Shown: positions 22,831-35,630 of the stretch, in pieces | Layout: the number at the start of each line of letters is the position of its first letter | Position numbering within the stretch: position 1 is the stretch's first letter | Source of the DNA: Macrobrachium rosenbergii | Lineage: Eukaryota > Arthropoda > Malacostraca > Decapoda > Palaemonidae | Assembly (NCBI RefSeq): GCF_040412425.1 | Contig: NC_089744.1 | Coordinates: forward strand, 29,025,001-29,089,000 | Length of the DNA: 64,000 nt | Direction: 5' to 3' | The notes under the pieces: generated by a model | Told to the model about the DNA's origin: nothing | What the model saw: the letters and a program-made list of their open reading frames with translations, nothing else | Databases searched by the model: none | Translations under genes and position numbers: made by a program

Positions 22831-25683
22831 TGAGGTCTTCTATCCATAGAATCCCTCCATCCAGAGACCTTCTTCCATCTATATAGTCTCCATTCAGAGA
22901 CCTCTTCCATCCAAATATCATCCCTCAATCCAGAGACCACCTTCTTCCATCCATAACCATCCCTCCATCGAGAGACCTTCTTCCATCCATATACCAACCC
23001 TCCATCCAGAGACTTCTTCCATCCATATACAATCCCTCCATCCAGAGAACTCCTCCTTCTGTATATATACCATCCCTCCATCCAAAGAACTCCTCCCATA
23101 TACATACACCATCCCTCCATTCAGAGACCTTTCTTCCATCCATATACCATCCCTCCATTCAGAGACATCTTTCTTCCATCCATATACCATCCCTCCATTC
23201 AGAGACCTATTTCTTCCATCCATAACCCATCCCTCCATTCAGAGACCTCTTCCATAAGAACCATCCATACATCCAGAGACCTTCTCTCAAGATACCATCC
23301 CCCATCCAGAGATTGAATTCTTCCATCCAAACCATCCCTCCATCCAGAGACCTTCCATTATCATCCTCCATCCAGAGACCCCTCCTTCCATCCATATACC
23401 ATCCCTCCATCCAGAGACCACCTCCTTCCATCCATATCCCATCCCTCCATCCAGAGACCTCCTCCTTCCAACCATATCCCATCCCTCCATCCAGAGACCT
23501 TCTTCCATCCATATACCATCCCTCCATCCAGAGTCCTCCTCCTTCCATCCATATGCCATTCCTACATCCAGAACCCTCCTCCTTCCATCCATATGCCATC
23601 CCTCCATCCAGAGACCTCCTTCTTCCTTCCATATATCATCCCTCCATCCAGAGACCTCCTTCTTCCATCCAAATACGATCCCTCCATCCAGAGACCTCCT
23701 CCTTCCATCCATATACCATCCCTCCATGCAGAGACCTCCTTCTACCATCCATATACCATCCCTCCATCCACATACCATCTTCCATCCAGAGACCTCTTTC
23801 TCCCATCCATATACCATCCCTCCATTCAGAGACCTTCTTCCATCCATATACCATCCCTCCATTCAGAGACCTCTTTCTTCCATCAATATCCCATCACACC
23901 ATTCAGAGACCTCTTTCGTCCATCCATATATCATCCCTCCATTCAGAGACCTCTTTCTTCCATCCGTATACCATCCCTCCATCAAGAGACCTCCTTCCAT
24001 CCATATCCCATCCTTCCATGCCGAGACCTCTTTCTTCCATCCATATACCATCCCTGCATCCAGAGACCTTCTTCCATCTGTATACCATCCCTCCATCCAG
24101 AGACCTCCTTCCATTCATACCATCCCTCTATCCAGAGACCTCCTCCTTCCATCTATATCCCATCCCTCCATCCATAGACCTCTTTCTACCATCCCTCCAT
24201 CCAGAGACCTTCTTCCATCCATATACCATCCCTCCATCCAGAGACCTTTCTTCCATCAACATCCCATCCCTCCATTCAGAGTCCTTCTTCCATCCATATA
24301 ACATTCCTCCATCCAGAGACCTCTTTCTTCCATCAATATCCCATCCCTCCGTTCAGAGGCCTTCTTCCATCCAAATACCATCCCTCCATCCAGAGACCTC
24401 TTTCTTCCATCAATATCCCATCCCTCCATTCAGAGACCTCTTTCTTCCATCCATGTATCATCCCTCCATTCAGAGACCTCTTTCTTCCATCCGTATACCA
24501 TCCCTCCATCGAGAGACCTCCTTCTTCCATCCATATCCCATCCTTCCATGCCGAGACCTCTTTCTTCCATCCATATACCATCCCTCCATCCAGAGACCTC
24601 CTTCCATCCACATACCATCCCTCCATCCAGAGACCTTCTTCCATCCATATACCATCCCTCCATCCAGAGACCCCTTTCTTCCATCAATATCCCATCCCTC
24701 CATTCAGAGACCTTCTTCCATCCATATACCATCCCTCCATTCAGAGACCTTCTTCCATCCATATACCATCCCTCCATCCAGAGACCTCTTTCTTCCATCA
24801 ATATCCCATCCCTCCATTCAGAGACCTTCTTCCATCCATATACCATCCCTCCATCCAGAGACCTCTTTCTTCCATCCATATACCATCCCTCCATCCAGAG
24901 ACCTCTTTCTTCCATCCATATACCATCCCTCCATCCAGAGACCTCCTTCTTCCATCAATATATCATCCCTCCATCCAGAGACCTCCTTCCATCCCTCCAT
25001 CCAGAGACCTCCTTCTTCCATCCCTTCATCCAGAGACCTCCTTATTCCATCCAAATACCATCCCTCCATCCAGAGACCTCCTTCTTCCATCCATATACCA
25101 TCCCTTCATCCAGAGACCACCTCCTTCCATCCATATACCATCCCTCCATCCAGAGACCACCTCCTTCCATCCAAATACCATCCCTCCATCCAGAGACCTC
25201 CTCCTTCCATCCAAATACCATCCCTCCATCTAGATACCTCCTCCTACCATCCATATACCATCCCTCCATCCAGAGACCTTCTTCCATCCATATACCATCC
25301 CTCCATCCAGAGACCTTCTTCCATCCAAATACCATCCCTCCATCCAGAGACCTCCTTCTTCCATCCATATACTATCCCTCAATCCAGAGACCTCCTTCCA
25401 TCCAAATACCATACCTCCATCCTGAGACCTCCTTCTTCCATCCATATACTATCCCTCAATCCAGAGACCTTCTTCCATCCAAATACCATCCCTCCATCCA
25501 GAGACCCTTCTTCCATCCATATACCATCCCTCACTCCAGAGACCCCTCCCTTAATCTATACCCCATTCATCCCTTCATCCATACCCTGTCCCTCTATCCA
25601 GAAACCCCTTCCCTCCATCCGCACCTCATCCCTCCCTCCATACCCTGCCCCTCCCTCCCTTCAGAAACCCCCTCCTCCATCCT
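22831..25683 (+). repeat. ~40-bp pyrimidine-rich minisatellite, right part
   Basis: About 70 units of 37-41 bp with three main length classes, differing in the cctccttctt, ccttctt or cctctttctt segment. The consensus is ccatccatataccatccctc plus catccagagacc plus the variable CT segment. Blocks sharing ccattcagagacctctttc alternate with ccatccagagacctcc blocks, so there is higher-order structure. The array decays after about 25540. Open frames of up to 790 codons on the plus strand and several on the minus strand come from the absence of stops in the unit. Confidence 0.95.
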
Positions 25684-25922
25684 GAAGCCTCTGAGGTGCG
25701 GCTTTATGCGTAAGCTTTATGCCGACGTTGATTTGACCGGATGGGGAATATCAGTTTGGGGTGGTTTGAGTCTTGGTCGGGTCGATTGATGGGCTCATGT
25801 TTCTCAAATGTCTCCTCTAGTGACGAGGAGCGCCGTTGTAAATCTACCAGGCGGAGGTGGAACAAATCCATTACTTCGAATGCTCGCAAAAATCGAAAAT
25901 GGTCCTGCCTCAGATTTTAGTC

Positions 25923-25923
<1 letters not shown>

Positions 25924-25995
<72 letters not shown>
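25924..25995. repeat. (CT)n microsatellite
   Basis: About 36 CT dinucleotides. Confidence 0.97.
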
Positions 25996-25998
<3 letters not shown>

Positions 25999-26415
25999 CT
26001 CACTTCCCATCTACTACGATGCCTTTTTCCAGTCATTCTGGCAACTGGCCGTAGTCTGTCCAGTCCAGGCTCGTGCTTCATATAACGAAGTGGGAAATAT
26101 CAATTTAGGTCGTTGAGGTGGGAGCGTCGTGTGGCCAATTTGAGACGTCCTATTTTTTTTTTTTTTTCGTGAGGGCTGATTGATTGATTTAGATCTACTC
26201 AGAGGTGAAGATGGTGGGCAAATCGGATTGACTTCAATATCTGGCAGGTTTTATTAGGAGTAATTGTGCAGCGAGTTTTATTTTTCCAAAGTACTTAAAT
26301 TTTCGTTGGTGTGGCGTTGTGGGTCAAGAGGTTATTGGTATTCGTACCAAGGTCTAGACCTTGATTCGTACGATTATCCACTACGATAGTCCAGTTATAG
26401 ATTTTTTTAAACTCT
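25996..26415. other. unannotated sequence
   Basis: It has a T run at 26152-26167. Weak tRNA-like features at about 26308-26385 were not convincing. Confidence 0.4.
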
Positions 26416-27155
26416 GTAATTAAATTTGTGTTGTTCCATATTTAGTGTCGTAAAGCAAGCCCCCTGTCTTGAAGAACTTTAAGATTGTTTGAATCGGGGA
26501 ATATAAACATTCATCTAGGAGTAGACATAGAGGTTATTGTCTTCTTGATAACAGAATCATGAAGAGATGTTCTGATGTACGGAATCATTTGATTGGTGAA
26601 GTCTCTTGTGAAGTTGAACAACATTTACTCCCATGCTTGTCCTTTAACTACAAATCAACGATGAACCTGCTCTGCAGATGATCTGTTCTCTTCCCATACC
26701 CAAACCATCTGAAATTTCACTTACGCTTCTGTCCACCGATGCAAATTTCAATTCTGCCTTTTTATAATATATTCACTTCTTATCTTTTCAACGTCTTTTA
26801 CCTTCAGTTTACATTTAAACTTCATATATTTAAGTATACATGTCAACTATATATATTAACTAATGTTTCCTGCTGATTAGGCGACTGTGAGACTTTGTCT
26901 TTTTATAAGGAATTCATCCTGGAATTAATCATGGTACAGATGTAGTAGAAGTAGGTGCCATGTTATTTTCACTAATCAAATGACTCCGTACATCAGAACA
27001 TCTCTTCATGATTCTGTGTTATCAAGAAGACTATAACCTTCTATGTCTACTCCTAGATGAATGTTTATATTCCCCGATTCAAACAATCTTAAAGTTCTTC
27101 AATACAGGGGGCTTGCTTTACGACACCAAATATGGAACAACACAAATTTAATTAC
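26416..27155. mobile_element. inverted-repeat element with ~185-bp arms
   Basis: The arms 26416-26600 and 26968-27155 are reverse complements with only scattered mismatches. Both begin gtaattaaatttgtgttgtt and end near gtacggaatcatttgattgg. The 367-bp centre has no coding frame. This fits a non-autonomous foldback or MITE-like DNA element. No clear target duplication was identified. Confidence 0.75.
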
Positions 27156-28635
27156 GCGTTTAGCTTTTGATCACCTATGGTATCGAAGTGTTGATTTCAT
27201 TATAGCAATGCAGTGTCGTAGTTCGTTGTTGTCAAGTGGGCAGTATCAGTTTGTCTTTTCTCAGATAATAGCATATGTGGAATTTTTGCAAAAATCCTGA
27301 TGCCATTTCATGTGTAATGCGCATGATTGTTAGAGATATGCAGTTTGATATATCCTGAAGCTAACAATTATAAGGAACTTGTTACGGTATCCTAGAACGC
27401 CAAAGACTTTTAAACGACATTTGAACATCAAGGACTCTGGGATACCATGCGGCATTGTCAAAGACATTGAACTATCTTATCAATATGACGAGATCCCTTG
27501 ACAGACCGTTGTCAGAGGTATGCATTGTCCTTTCTTTGCCGCTGGAAAAGTCTGTATTTTTGTGAGCCAGCTCAGCCAACCCGAGCGATAATCCTGCAGC
27601 TAACTAGCTTTCTCAAAGACATCTGATTTGCTTCTCGTGCTGGTTTCGTTAGAGGGAGTTGCACAATACGAATTAATCATGCATGGAGAAGGCTGAGAAA
27701 TTCGAATACCGTAGGGCGTAGTTAGAACAGAATATCCAGTTTTGACGTGAATCACCAAATGGTGATCTGTTTTTAGTTTGATACACAAGAAGGTGATTAA
27801 AATGCGATTCTTCCTCAGGTGACTTACTCGTGTCAAGTTTAGCCTCCTTTTGAGAACTTTTTAGTAGTATTTATTCTTTTATTTTGACGAAGTCGTTAAT
27901 TTTTATCGCAAAATTTTCGGGCGCACAATATTCGAATTTCTGTTTAGATAAGTGTCATGTGTTGACACGCATGTCCTAATTTGTAATTAAAGTGATCGGA
28001 AGCCACTTCTGCTCATGTTTTACTGAGGGCGATTACCTTTAAACTGCAAAAGCCAGGTCTTTATAATAATTTTTTTCCGCGGTTAAGACGTGACTCTTGC
28101 ACAATTTAGCCTCGCCGTATTTTCTCCACCTGGTTTTGATATGACTGAGGTGTAATTTTACGCTCGTTGCCGGCCTTAATTGTGCCTCGTGCCTCTGACC
28201 GAACCCCCTGTTGGTCCTCTTCCCATTTCTGCCTGTCCGCCCGATTTTCATCGCCTGTGGATCAGGCCGTTTTTCAACTTAAGTGATTGATTTGGTCGGA
28301 GACGTTACAGCGTTGCGAAGAAAATTGAGCCACTAATCCCCATATAAATTCGTATCAATAAATACCCCACCTTACATTATCGCGGCTGTGGAAGTACAGT
28401 ACTGTTGGTAATGCTGGTTCTACGAAGGCCGTGTCGAGTACTACTGTTCGTGATGCGTACTAATTTATGCCGTATAATACGCCTTTTTTCCACGGCCCCT
28501 CCCCTCCCCTCTTCCTACCAACACCACAGCCTCTTTGAGACCCGGTAATGGGGCTGTTTGGCTGTCACACCAGTGTCGAATGGTTATTATTGTCCCTCTG
28601 GCAAACCGACGAATGACACACACAAGCTTTTGTCT
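27156..28635. other. unannotated sequence
   Basis: Frames of 60-79 codons lack domains. No repeat was seen. Confidence 0.4.
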
Positions 28636-28639
28636 TGTA

Positions 28640-28993
28640 CAAGATATTATTCTCTTTATTTCAGATAGAATTTTTGTCAAGCAACTTGTTACAAGATATT
28701 CTCTTTATTTCAGTCAGAATTTTTGTCAAGCAACTTGTTACAAGATATTATTCTTTTGGTTTTAATTAGAGTTTTTGTCAAGCAACTTGTTACGAGATAA
28801 TTGTTTTATTTCAATTAGAATTCTTGCCAAGCAACTTGTTACAAGATTTTCTTTTTGTTTCAGTTAGAATTTTTCCCAAGCAACTTATTATAAGATATTG
28901 TTCTTTTTGTTTTAATTAGAATTTTTGTCAGGCAACATGTTACAAGATATTCTTTTTGTTTCAATTAGAATTTTTGTCGAGAACTTGTTACAG
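28640..28993 (+). repeat. ~49-bp minisatellite, about 7 units
   Basis: Each unit reads gtcaagcaacttgttacaag, then atattctctttatttcag, then a short tagaattttt segment. Units vary from 47 to 53 bp, with changes such as tttagttagaat for tttcagtcagaat. Confidence 0.93.
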
Positions 28994-29326
28994 ACTGGTT
29001 GATATTTACTATCTGTGGTTCATGCCTTAACGAGTACTTCGGAAAAGTAACCTTCATAAAAAAATAGATAAAACTAGCAGAGTATGTGGCGCTCTAGACA
29101 ATAGTATAGTAGGCACAAGTTCGAGAGTTGAAAAAAAAAAGGTTTGGCTGTAATATGCTGTTCTACATTAAGTACCACGTAGTTGGAACCGTGAAATGGC
29201 AGAAGTCAGTGTTTAATGGCGATTATACCATGATTTATGATTGAGTGAAAAGGCGTCAAGATTTTTACGGTTAACTAGACTTAATTGATGATACAGGAAT
29301 GCATGAGTAATCAACGTTTTGAAAAG

Positions 29327-29330
<4 letters not shown>

Positions 29331-29400
<70 letters not shown>
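29331..29400. repeat. (CT)n microsatellite
   Basis: About 35 CT dinucleotides. Confidence 0.97.
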
Positions 29401-29404
<4 letters not shown>

Positions 29405-29569
29405 CTTGTGTGCGGTGGTGAAAAGAACGTTTTGTGGTTTTAAGATTTTTTTTTTACTTAACCTTCAGCTGATGAGACTGCAAATGACTTTTTCATCGAA
29501 GAGGAAATGAAAATAAAACAGTGGTTTCTTTGAAGTTCCTCATATATTAAAAATTTTTTCCTGGTACAC

Positions 29570-29650
29570 ATACATAAATACGTGTACGTGTACACACATA
29601 CACATACATATATACATACATATATACATACATACATACATACATACATA
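29570..29650. repeat. TACA-type microsatellite
   Basis: An impure (TACA)n / (CATA)n tract ending in a pure cataca run at about 29626-29650. Confidence 0.85.
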
Positions 29651-29809
29651 AAAGTATGTTTGTTTATGAAAATTTATGTTATTACTTCCAACCTCTCTTT
29701 TCTTTTCAAAGCACTTTATATAATTGATTTCATATGATTGACCCATGGACCCAGAAAAACTCGTACTTTAGATAAAAAAACTTCTCCTTGTTTTTGTAAT
29801 TTACTTACA

Positions 29810-30012
29810 TTTTAATCTATTTATTTATTAAGTTGTAAATTCATCTTGGCTTTTCTAATAACTGATCTCTTTTCTCTGTATTTCCTGTTACCTACTGTTA
29901 CTTCTTTCAATTGAGCACCATACTCTCTGGAAGCTTGAATTAAAAGTCATTGGCCTCTGTGAGCATGTCCCATATGAATATGGTTCAACTTTTGAATAAT
30001 AATAATAATAAA
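29810..30012 (+). mobile_element. LINE family B 3' end, (TAA)-tailed
   Basis: It carries ctaataactgatctctttt and ctctggaagcttgaatt, then ends in AATAATAATAATAA. It shares the 3' untranslated part with the other family B copies. The coding part is absent. Confidence 0.78.
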
Positions 30013-30747
30013 TTTAAAACAGATTGTAAAAAAATTGCTCTATCAGTGCAAGATCTTTTAAGTTCTTCAGAATTCTTAAAACTTTTCTTTGGTGGATTAT
30101 CAAGGTTTTTAGAATTGGTTTTGTCTGATGACGTCACGACGTCCTTACAAAAGCATGGAGAGAACAAATCCTAAAACCAAGTACATAAAACGCCCAATAT
30201 TATAATCCCCAGACATGTAACCACCTCTGTAAAATAAAACTATAGAAGAAATAAAACAAACAAAAGACATGAACATCATTGACATTCAATCAACAATTAA
30301 AGCTAGGTTATTCTTAAGATATTTTTAGGAATCAGAGAGAGAGAGAGGGGGAGGGGAGGGGAGGGGTGCCAGTCAAGGTGATTGTTGAATGAGGCGATAC
30401 CAATATGTCTTCCGTTTCACTTGTTTTCTATTACTTTTTGTTTTTCCTTTAAGCATAATTTCAGTGTTGCGAAGTAAGTGTCAACTTGCGGTTTCATTAT
30501 AAAAATAAATTCACATGGCCAAAAGTGTAGGCAAAGGATTCAGGCAATCAGCTTTATCCAATAAATTTGTCTTAGAAATTCTTGAAATATTCGATGCAGG
30601 TGCTTGAATGAAGTAGGCAGTTTTTTTGAGCCAGTAATAAATCATGTGGTTGGTTCAGGATGTCTAAAGGAAATATGGAAAGATTGGGATGTATCAAATG
30701 CCATTTTGTTGCTTTGTCGCTGTCCTTTTGTTCCATTATCCCCAAAA
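30013..30747. other. unannotated sequence
   Basis: A frame at about 30010-30174 looks mildly protein-like but matches nothing I recognise. A short GA/GGGA patch lies at 30335-30366. Confidence 0.35.
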
Positions 30748-30797
<50 letters not shown>

Positions 30798-31003
30798 TAT
30801 TCAGAAGATGAACCCTATTCACATGGAACAAGCCCACAGGGACCATTGACTTGAAATTCAAGCTTCCCAAGAATATGGTGTTCGTTAGGAAGAAGTAAGA
30901 GGAGGTAAAGGGAAATACAGAAAGAAATCTCTCTTGGTAAAACAAAAATTAATAGATAGATAAAAATGCATTAAAATGCAAGGAGAATAGTGTTAGGGTG
31001 GCA
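30748..31003 (-). mobile_element. LINE family B 3' end with (TTA)n tail
   Basis: The tail (ATT)n at 30748-30797 is on the left because the element is on the minus strand. The body matches blocks such as gaaattcaagcttcc and gaatatggtgttcgttagga. It stops just before the TIR element at 31013. Confidence 0.8.
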
Positions 31004-31012
31004 GCGTCCCTG

Positions 31013-31333
31013 AGGGTGTGTCCACACTTCAGTAAAACATCATAGTCACATGTCGGGTAACTTATCTGAATACATGTCAGTGACTTAGAGGTAGTCGTAA
31101 CCAATGCTTCAAACATGTCATAAACAAGACGGCAGCTTATAGCATAAACATCTTAAACAGGTTGAATACAACTCAGCGACTTCCAACCAGTGCTTCTTCA
31201 TACGATTGTCTAGCATTTGCCAAGAATTCGTTCTCCACTTATGGTTGTTGACTTGTTTTCAACTTGTTTGTGAAATATGTGCAATGAATTTCCGACGTGC
31301 TTGACACTCTTCACTGCAGTGTGGACTAACCCT
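31013..31333 (+). mobile_element. small non-autonomous TIR element
   Basis: The ends agggtgtgtccacacttcag (left) and agggttagtccacactgcag (right, reverse complement) form terminal inverted repeats. The 321-bp body is non-coding. It shares internal blocks, including gttgacttgt and tgtttgtga, with the element at 38821-39371. Confidence 0.65.
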
Positions 31334-32138
31334 GTGTTGCGTCTACCCATCCATCCATCTATTCTTCATTCCATCGTTGCCAAAGGTTGTTACACATCTA
31401 TCAGATCCTTCAGTTTCAGTTCCCTTGTATGTAATTTGGGCGAATTTTCCGTTTTAAGTTCCAAACGTCCTGTCAGAAATAAAAGAAAAAAAATAATAAG
31501 AACGTGGTGGGAATTTTTAAAGATCGGTCAGAACTTGAAGGTCAACAATCGGTTGAGTTTCTCCCGAAAGGTGTCGCTTGACAAGTTTTAAAGGTAAATG
31601 CTGTATGAATGAAGTTTTTCTTCGTCCAGTTTATAGCTGACTCTAGGTTTTCATTTTCCTCATTATTATGCTTAGTAGTTTACATTTCCTAGAGTGTCCT
31701 CATTGAGCGAAGTTTGCCAGTTTCCTTTTTTTTTCACGGTTCCCATAACCTTAACTGTTCTAAAGGGCATGACTTTCCCTGCCAAATATATACATGCACA
31801 CACACACATATACTGTATATATATATATATATATTTTGTACGTATGTATGTATGTAAAATTTAATGGTAGTCATTCATTACACCCTGACTTCTCGCAAGG
31901 CTTCAAAATATTTTCGCCGTTTTTCTCGAAGCAACAGCTTAGAACGTGGGATTAAGTCTCGTTGCTTTTGGAGTATATAGTTGCTCGAGCTTTGTTAAAG
32001 AAGTATGGTTTCGATATTTACCGAAGTTAACTGCATTTTAGTAAGACTCCAGTACATCGGATTAGTCTGTCTGTGATTATTCTTAAGGCTGTGACTCATT
32101 ATCATATCTGATGCGCAGAGAAATACATTGCATTGCTG

Positions 32139-32141
<3 letters not shown>

Positions 32142-32236
<95 letters not shown>
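32142..32236. repeat. (CA)n(CT)n compound microsatellite
   Basis: About 30 CA units directly followed by about 17 CT units. Confidence 0.97.
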
Positions 32237-32237
<1 letters not shown>

Positions 32238-32264
32238 ATTTACCCTTGTGCGTATGACCACTTA

Positions 32265-32560
32265 TTATTTAAAACTGGCTTTTTAGTTTTCTGTTCGTCC
32301 GCATTTTTCTGTCCGCCCTCGGATCTTCAAAACTACTGAGGCTAGAGGGCTGCAAATTGGTATTTTGATCATCCACCCTCCAATCATCAAACAAATCAAA
32401 TTGCAACCCTCTAGCCTCGGTAGCTTTTATTTTATTTAAACGCTATAGGACGGGCTACCACCGGGCCGAGGCCGAAAGTTTCATGGGCCGCGGCTCATAC
32501 AGCGTTATACACTATTGAAAACTCGATTGCGCCGAAGAAACCTCGGTGCATTTTTTACTT
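32265..32560. repeat. interspersed hairpin repeat
   Basis: The sequence contains a long imperfect hairpin. The arm ggctagagggctgcaaattg near 32341 pairs with caaattgcaaccctctagcc near 32396. A second GC-rich half follows, with gggctaccaccgggcc and tcatgggccgcggctcatac. I associate this organisation with a repeat common in decapod genomes. No coding frame is present. Confidence 0.6.
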
Positions 32561-33201
32561 GATTTATATTCGATACAATATTTTAAAATTGTTCTTCTAC
32601 CCCATTTACTGTTTTGATGACTTTGGTATTTTGGTTTTAGACCAGAACAAATGCATTTTGAAACCCGTGGAAATTTGCATAATCATATTCTGTCGACGAG
32701 GATTTTGTTTATATCTTCAGTGCCATTATTGTATCCTCTGTATCTTAGTCTTTGTTTCTCGGTCTGTCTCTCTTAATTTCAGTCTTTCTAAGAGTAACTC
32801 TGCCTCCATCTCATACACTACTACCAGTATGTAAGCATACTAGCTTGCGCTCACGCACACATAGACACACACAGATATACATATATAAATGTTAATAGTT
32901 TTGTCACTTAAACACACCTGACTTTTTTTATACTCACATATATTGTCTCCAGCACCCCCTTACTATCGAATTCATAATACATGGGGAATAATTTGTACCC
33001 AGAGGCAATTTTTTATATATAATTGTATCTGCCTCTGCCAGGATCCGAGCATATACTTGGGAGTATGATTTATAGGAAGCATGAACTTATCCATTCGGCT
33101 GTTTTGAACGCCGAATGGACCAGTCCTTGTTTGCTCTCTATCGAAGCCCAAAGGCATAAGTGCTAATCCAGGCCGAGACAGATGCACTTACACACACACA
33201 C

Positions 33202-33336
<135 letters not shown>

Positions 33337-33384
33337 TATATAGATATATACATACACATACATGCATGAAAACCCCTAAATATC

Positions 33385-33600
<216 letters not shown>

Positions 33601-33928
33601 GATATTGAGAGGTATTTGTAGATTAATAGTATGTTCTATATGTATGTGTGTGTGCGTAAACCATTGTATTGTCGATATTATATCCAGACAAACAAAGAAC
33701 TGTATGCATGTGACTGTTTGTCGGTAATTAAACCTAAAAACTATGAAAATCAATTGGTAATGTAAATACCTCATTGTGCACACAAAAATTATATAAATTC
33801 ATCCTTTTTTATAAATTTCCTATTCGTCACAAACAATCCTGCATTATCTCTGGGCAGTTTTTGATAAATGATCGTTCTCTCGCTCAGGATCGTGGATCGT
33901 CTCGTTTTCGTGACAGCATTATTTCAGC

Positions 33929-34057
33929 ATGAGTGCCAATGTCAGCCTCGCTCGGTACGGCATTATTGCCATAATTTTGAGTCTTCTCGTCATTGTTGGT
34001 TGTTTGACGGGGCGCGAAATGATACGGTTCACGGAAGTGCCCGGGATGGAATTCTAA
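33929..34057 (+). CDS. possible 42-aa membrane micropeptide (speculative)
   Basis: An ATG-initiated frame of 42 residues starts two bases after an acceptor-like atttcag. It has a polar N terminus, one hydrophobic segment at about residues 11-26 (GIIAIILSLLVIVGCL) and a charged C-terminal tail ending in PGMEF. The local GC content is higher than in the surroundings. A longer frame in another phase overlaps it, so chance is quite possible. No family is recognised. Confidence 0.15.
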   Translation: MSANVSLARYGIIAIILSLLVIVGCLTGREMIRFTEVPGMEF

Positions 34058-34190
34058 ACTTTGATAACTTTGATGTGTAGGAAAAGAGAGTTTGGGTCCG
34101 CTGGATAAGGATTATTTTAGACAGATAGAGAGACAGAGGGAGAGAGAGATTGTTTGTGTTTTAAATGGCATGTGAGCAAAATGGAGTCTA

Positions 34191-34194
<4 letters not shown>

Positions 34195-34246
<52 letters not shown>

Positions 34247-34274
34247 ATTAAATAGCATTTGGACGAAGTTGCGT

Positions 34275-34326
<52 letters not shown>
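34195..34326. repeat. two (GA)n microsatellites in a duplicated segment
   Basis: (GA)n lies at about 34195-34244 and 34279-34326. Each is followed by a near copy of attaaatagcatttggacga, so GA plus flank looks duplicated as a unit. Confidence 0.9.
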
Positions 34327-34329
<3 letters not shown>

Positions 34330-34847
34330 AATAGCATTGAGCGAAGTAGCTTTAAAGAGATAGAGATAGGAAAGGTGGAACGCATGATTGGATTGGCTGG
34401 GGCCTCGTAGGGGGCGGGTGGTTGTATCTGAAATGGATCAACCGTGTTGAAGTTTAAAGGTAGTTTGTTGTGTCGACCTTGCACTAATTGGCTGAATAAG
34501 TCGAAATTAATGAGAATGGTAACGACATGGTTGTGCATTTAGGAACTGTCCCTGCACGTATTATTAATATTTGATAGTCTGGTGAACGTTGTTAAATGAG
34601 TTACTATAGTAGTAATTACCAGGGATATTTAACTCATTAACTACCATCTTGCCTCTTGTTAAAAAAAAAAGAAAAGAAGAGGAGGCATAACCAATTGGTA
34701 AGGGTCAGAGCGTGACGTGGGAACCCATATAAGCCTGCTGCTACTCTACATCAGTACAAATACAGCTCCATTGTTTACGACTTTTCCGCTAAAGATCTGT
34801 AGGGATTCTTTCATGTCGTTCTCCGTATACCTCAGAGTTCGGTCAAA

Positions 34848-35041
34848 GGTCTGCATTTTGCAGTCAGTGCTCTGTCAAGAGGTCTGTATTTTGCAGTCAG
34901 TGCTCAGTCGAAGAGGTCTGCATTTTGCAATCAGTGCTCTGTCGAGAGGTCTGCATTTTGCAGTCAGTGCTCAGTCGAAGAGGTCTGCATTTTGCAGTCA
35001 GTGCTCAGTCAAGGGGTCTGCATTTTGCAGTGACCAGTCAG
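34848..35041 (+). repeat. 33/34-bp minisatellite, 6 units
   Basis: The unit is aggtctgcattttgcagtca followed by gtgctcagtcgaag or gtgctctgtcaag. Units alternate between 33 and 34 bp. The last unit is truncated. Confidence 0.95.
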
Positions 35042-35239
35042 AGGGGGCTGAATGCTTAACCGCATGCATTTTTACGCTGGTTATTCACTTGAATAATCAT
35101 GGAAAATTTGCTCGTGAGTTTTCTGAATGTTATTTTCTGTTTAATCTCGAATGTGTCTCTCAGATCGGCATTCTGTTCTGTTCCTTTTGGAGAAAATTCA
35201 TCCTTTTTTCGTTGTATAAGGCGATTCTTCCCGTTGGGG

Positions 35240-35545
35240 GAGGGGGGAGGGCCCTGTGCAGTCAGTGCACCGCATGCTGTGCACTGTAGGCATTACTTAA
35301 GGTTCTTTGCAGCGTCCCTTCGGCCCCTAGCTGCAACCCCTTTCATTCCTGTTACTTCACCTCCTTTTATATTCTCTTTCTTCCATCTGACTTTCCACCC
35401 TCTCCTAACAGTGGTTTCATAGTGCAACTGCGAGTTTTCCTCCTGTTACACCTCTCAAACCTTTTTACTGTCAATTTCCGTTTCAGCGCTGAATGACCTC
35501 ATAGGTCCCAGCGCTTGGCCTTTGGCCTAAATTCTATATATTATT
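35240..35545 (+). repeat. ~300-bp interspersed repeat, copy 3
   Basis: A well-preserved copy. The 5' hairpin is built from cagtgcac and gtgcactg around gcatgct. Internal blocks are ggttctttgcagcgtccctt and ctgcaacccctttcattcc. The 3' hairpin pairs agcgctg with cagcgct, and the end is ggcctttggcctaaattcta. Confidence 0.85.
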
Positions 35546-35600
35546 TACGAAACTCTTGGAAGAGAAGAGCGTTGTGTGTTGCTGTGAGAACAAAATGATC

Positions 35601-35630
35601 CATCCCTCCCTCCCTCCCTCCCTCCCAGGA
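35601..35630. repeat. (CCCT)n microsatellite
   Basis: About six CCCT/CCTC units. Confidence 0.9.

Noticed and set aside
23313..25685. 790-codon open frame
   Set aside because: It is only the 40-bp minisatellite read through. The units vary by 1-3 bp, other frames and the opposite strand are equally open, and no start context or domain is present.
26308..26385. second tRNA-derived SINE head
   Set aside because: A tgggtcaagagg A-box-like word and a weak B-box candidate are present, but the spacing is poor and no SINE body follows.
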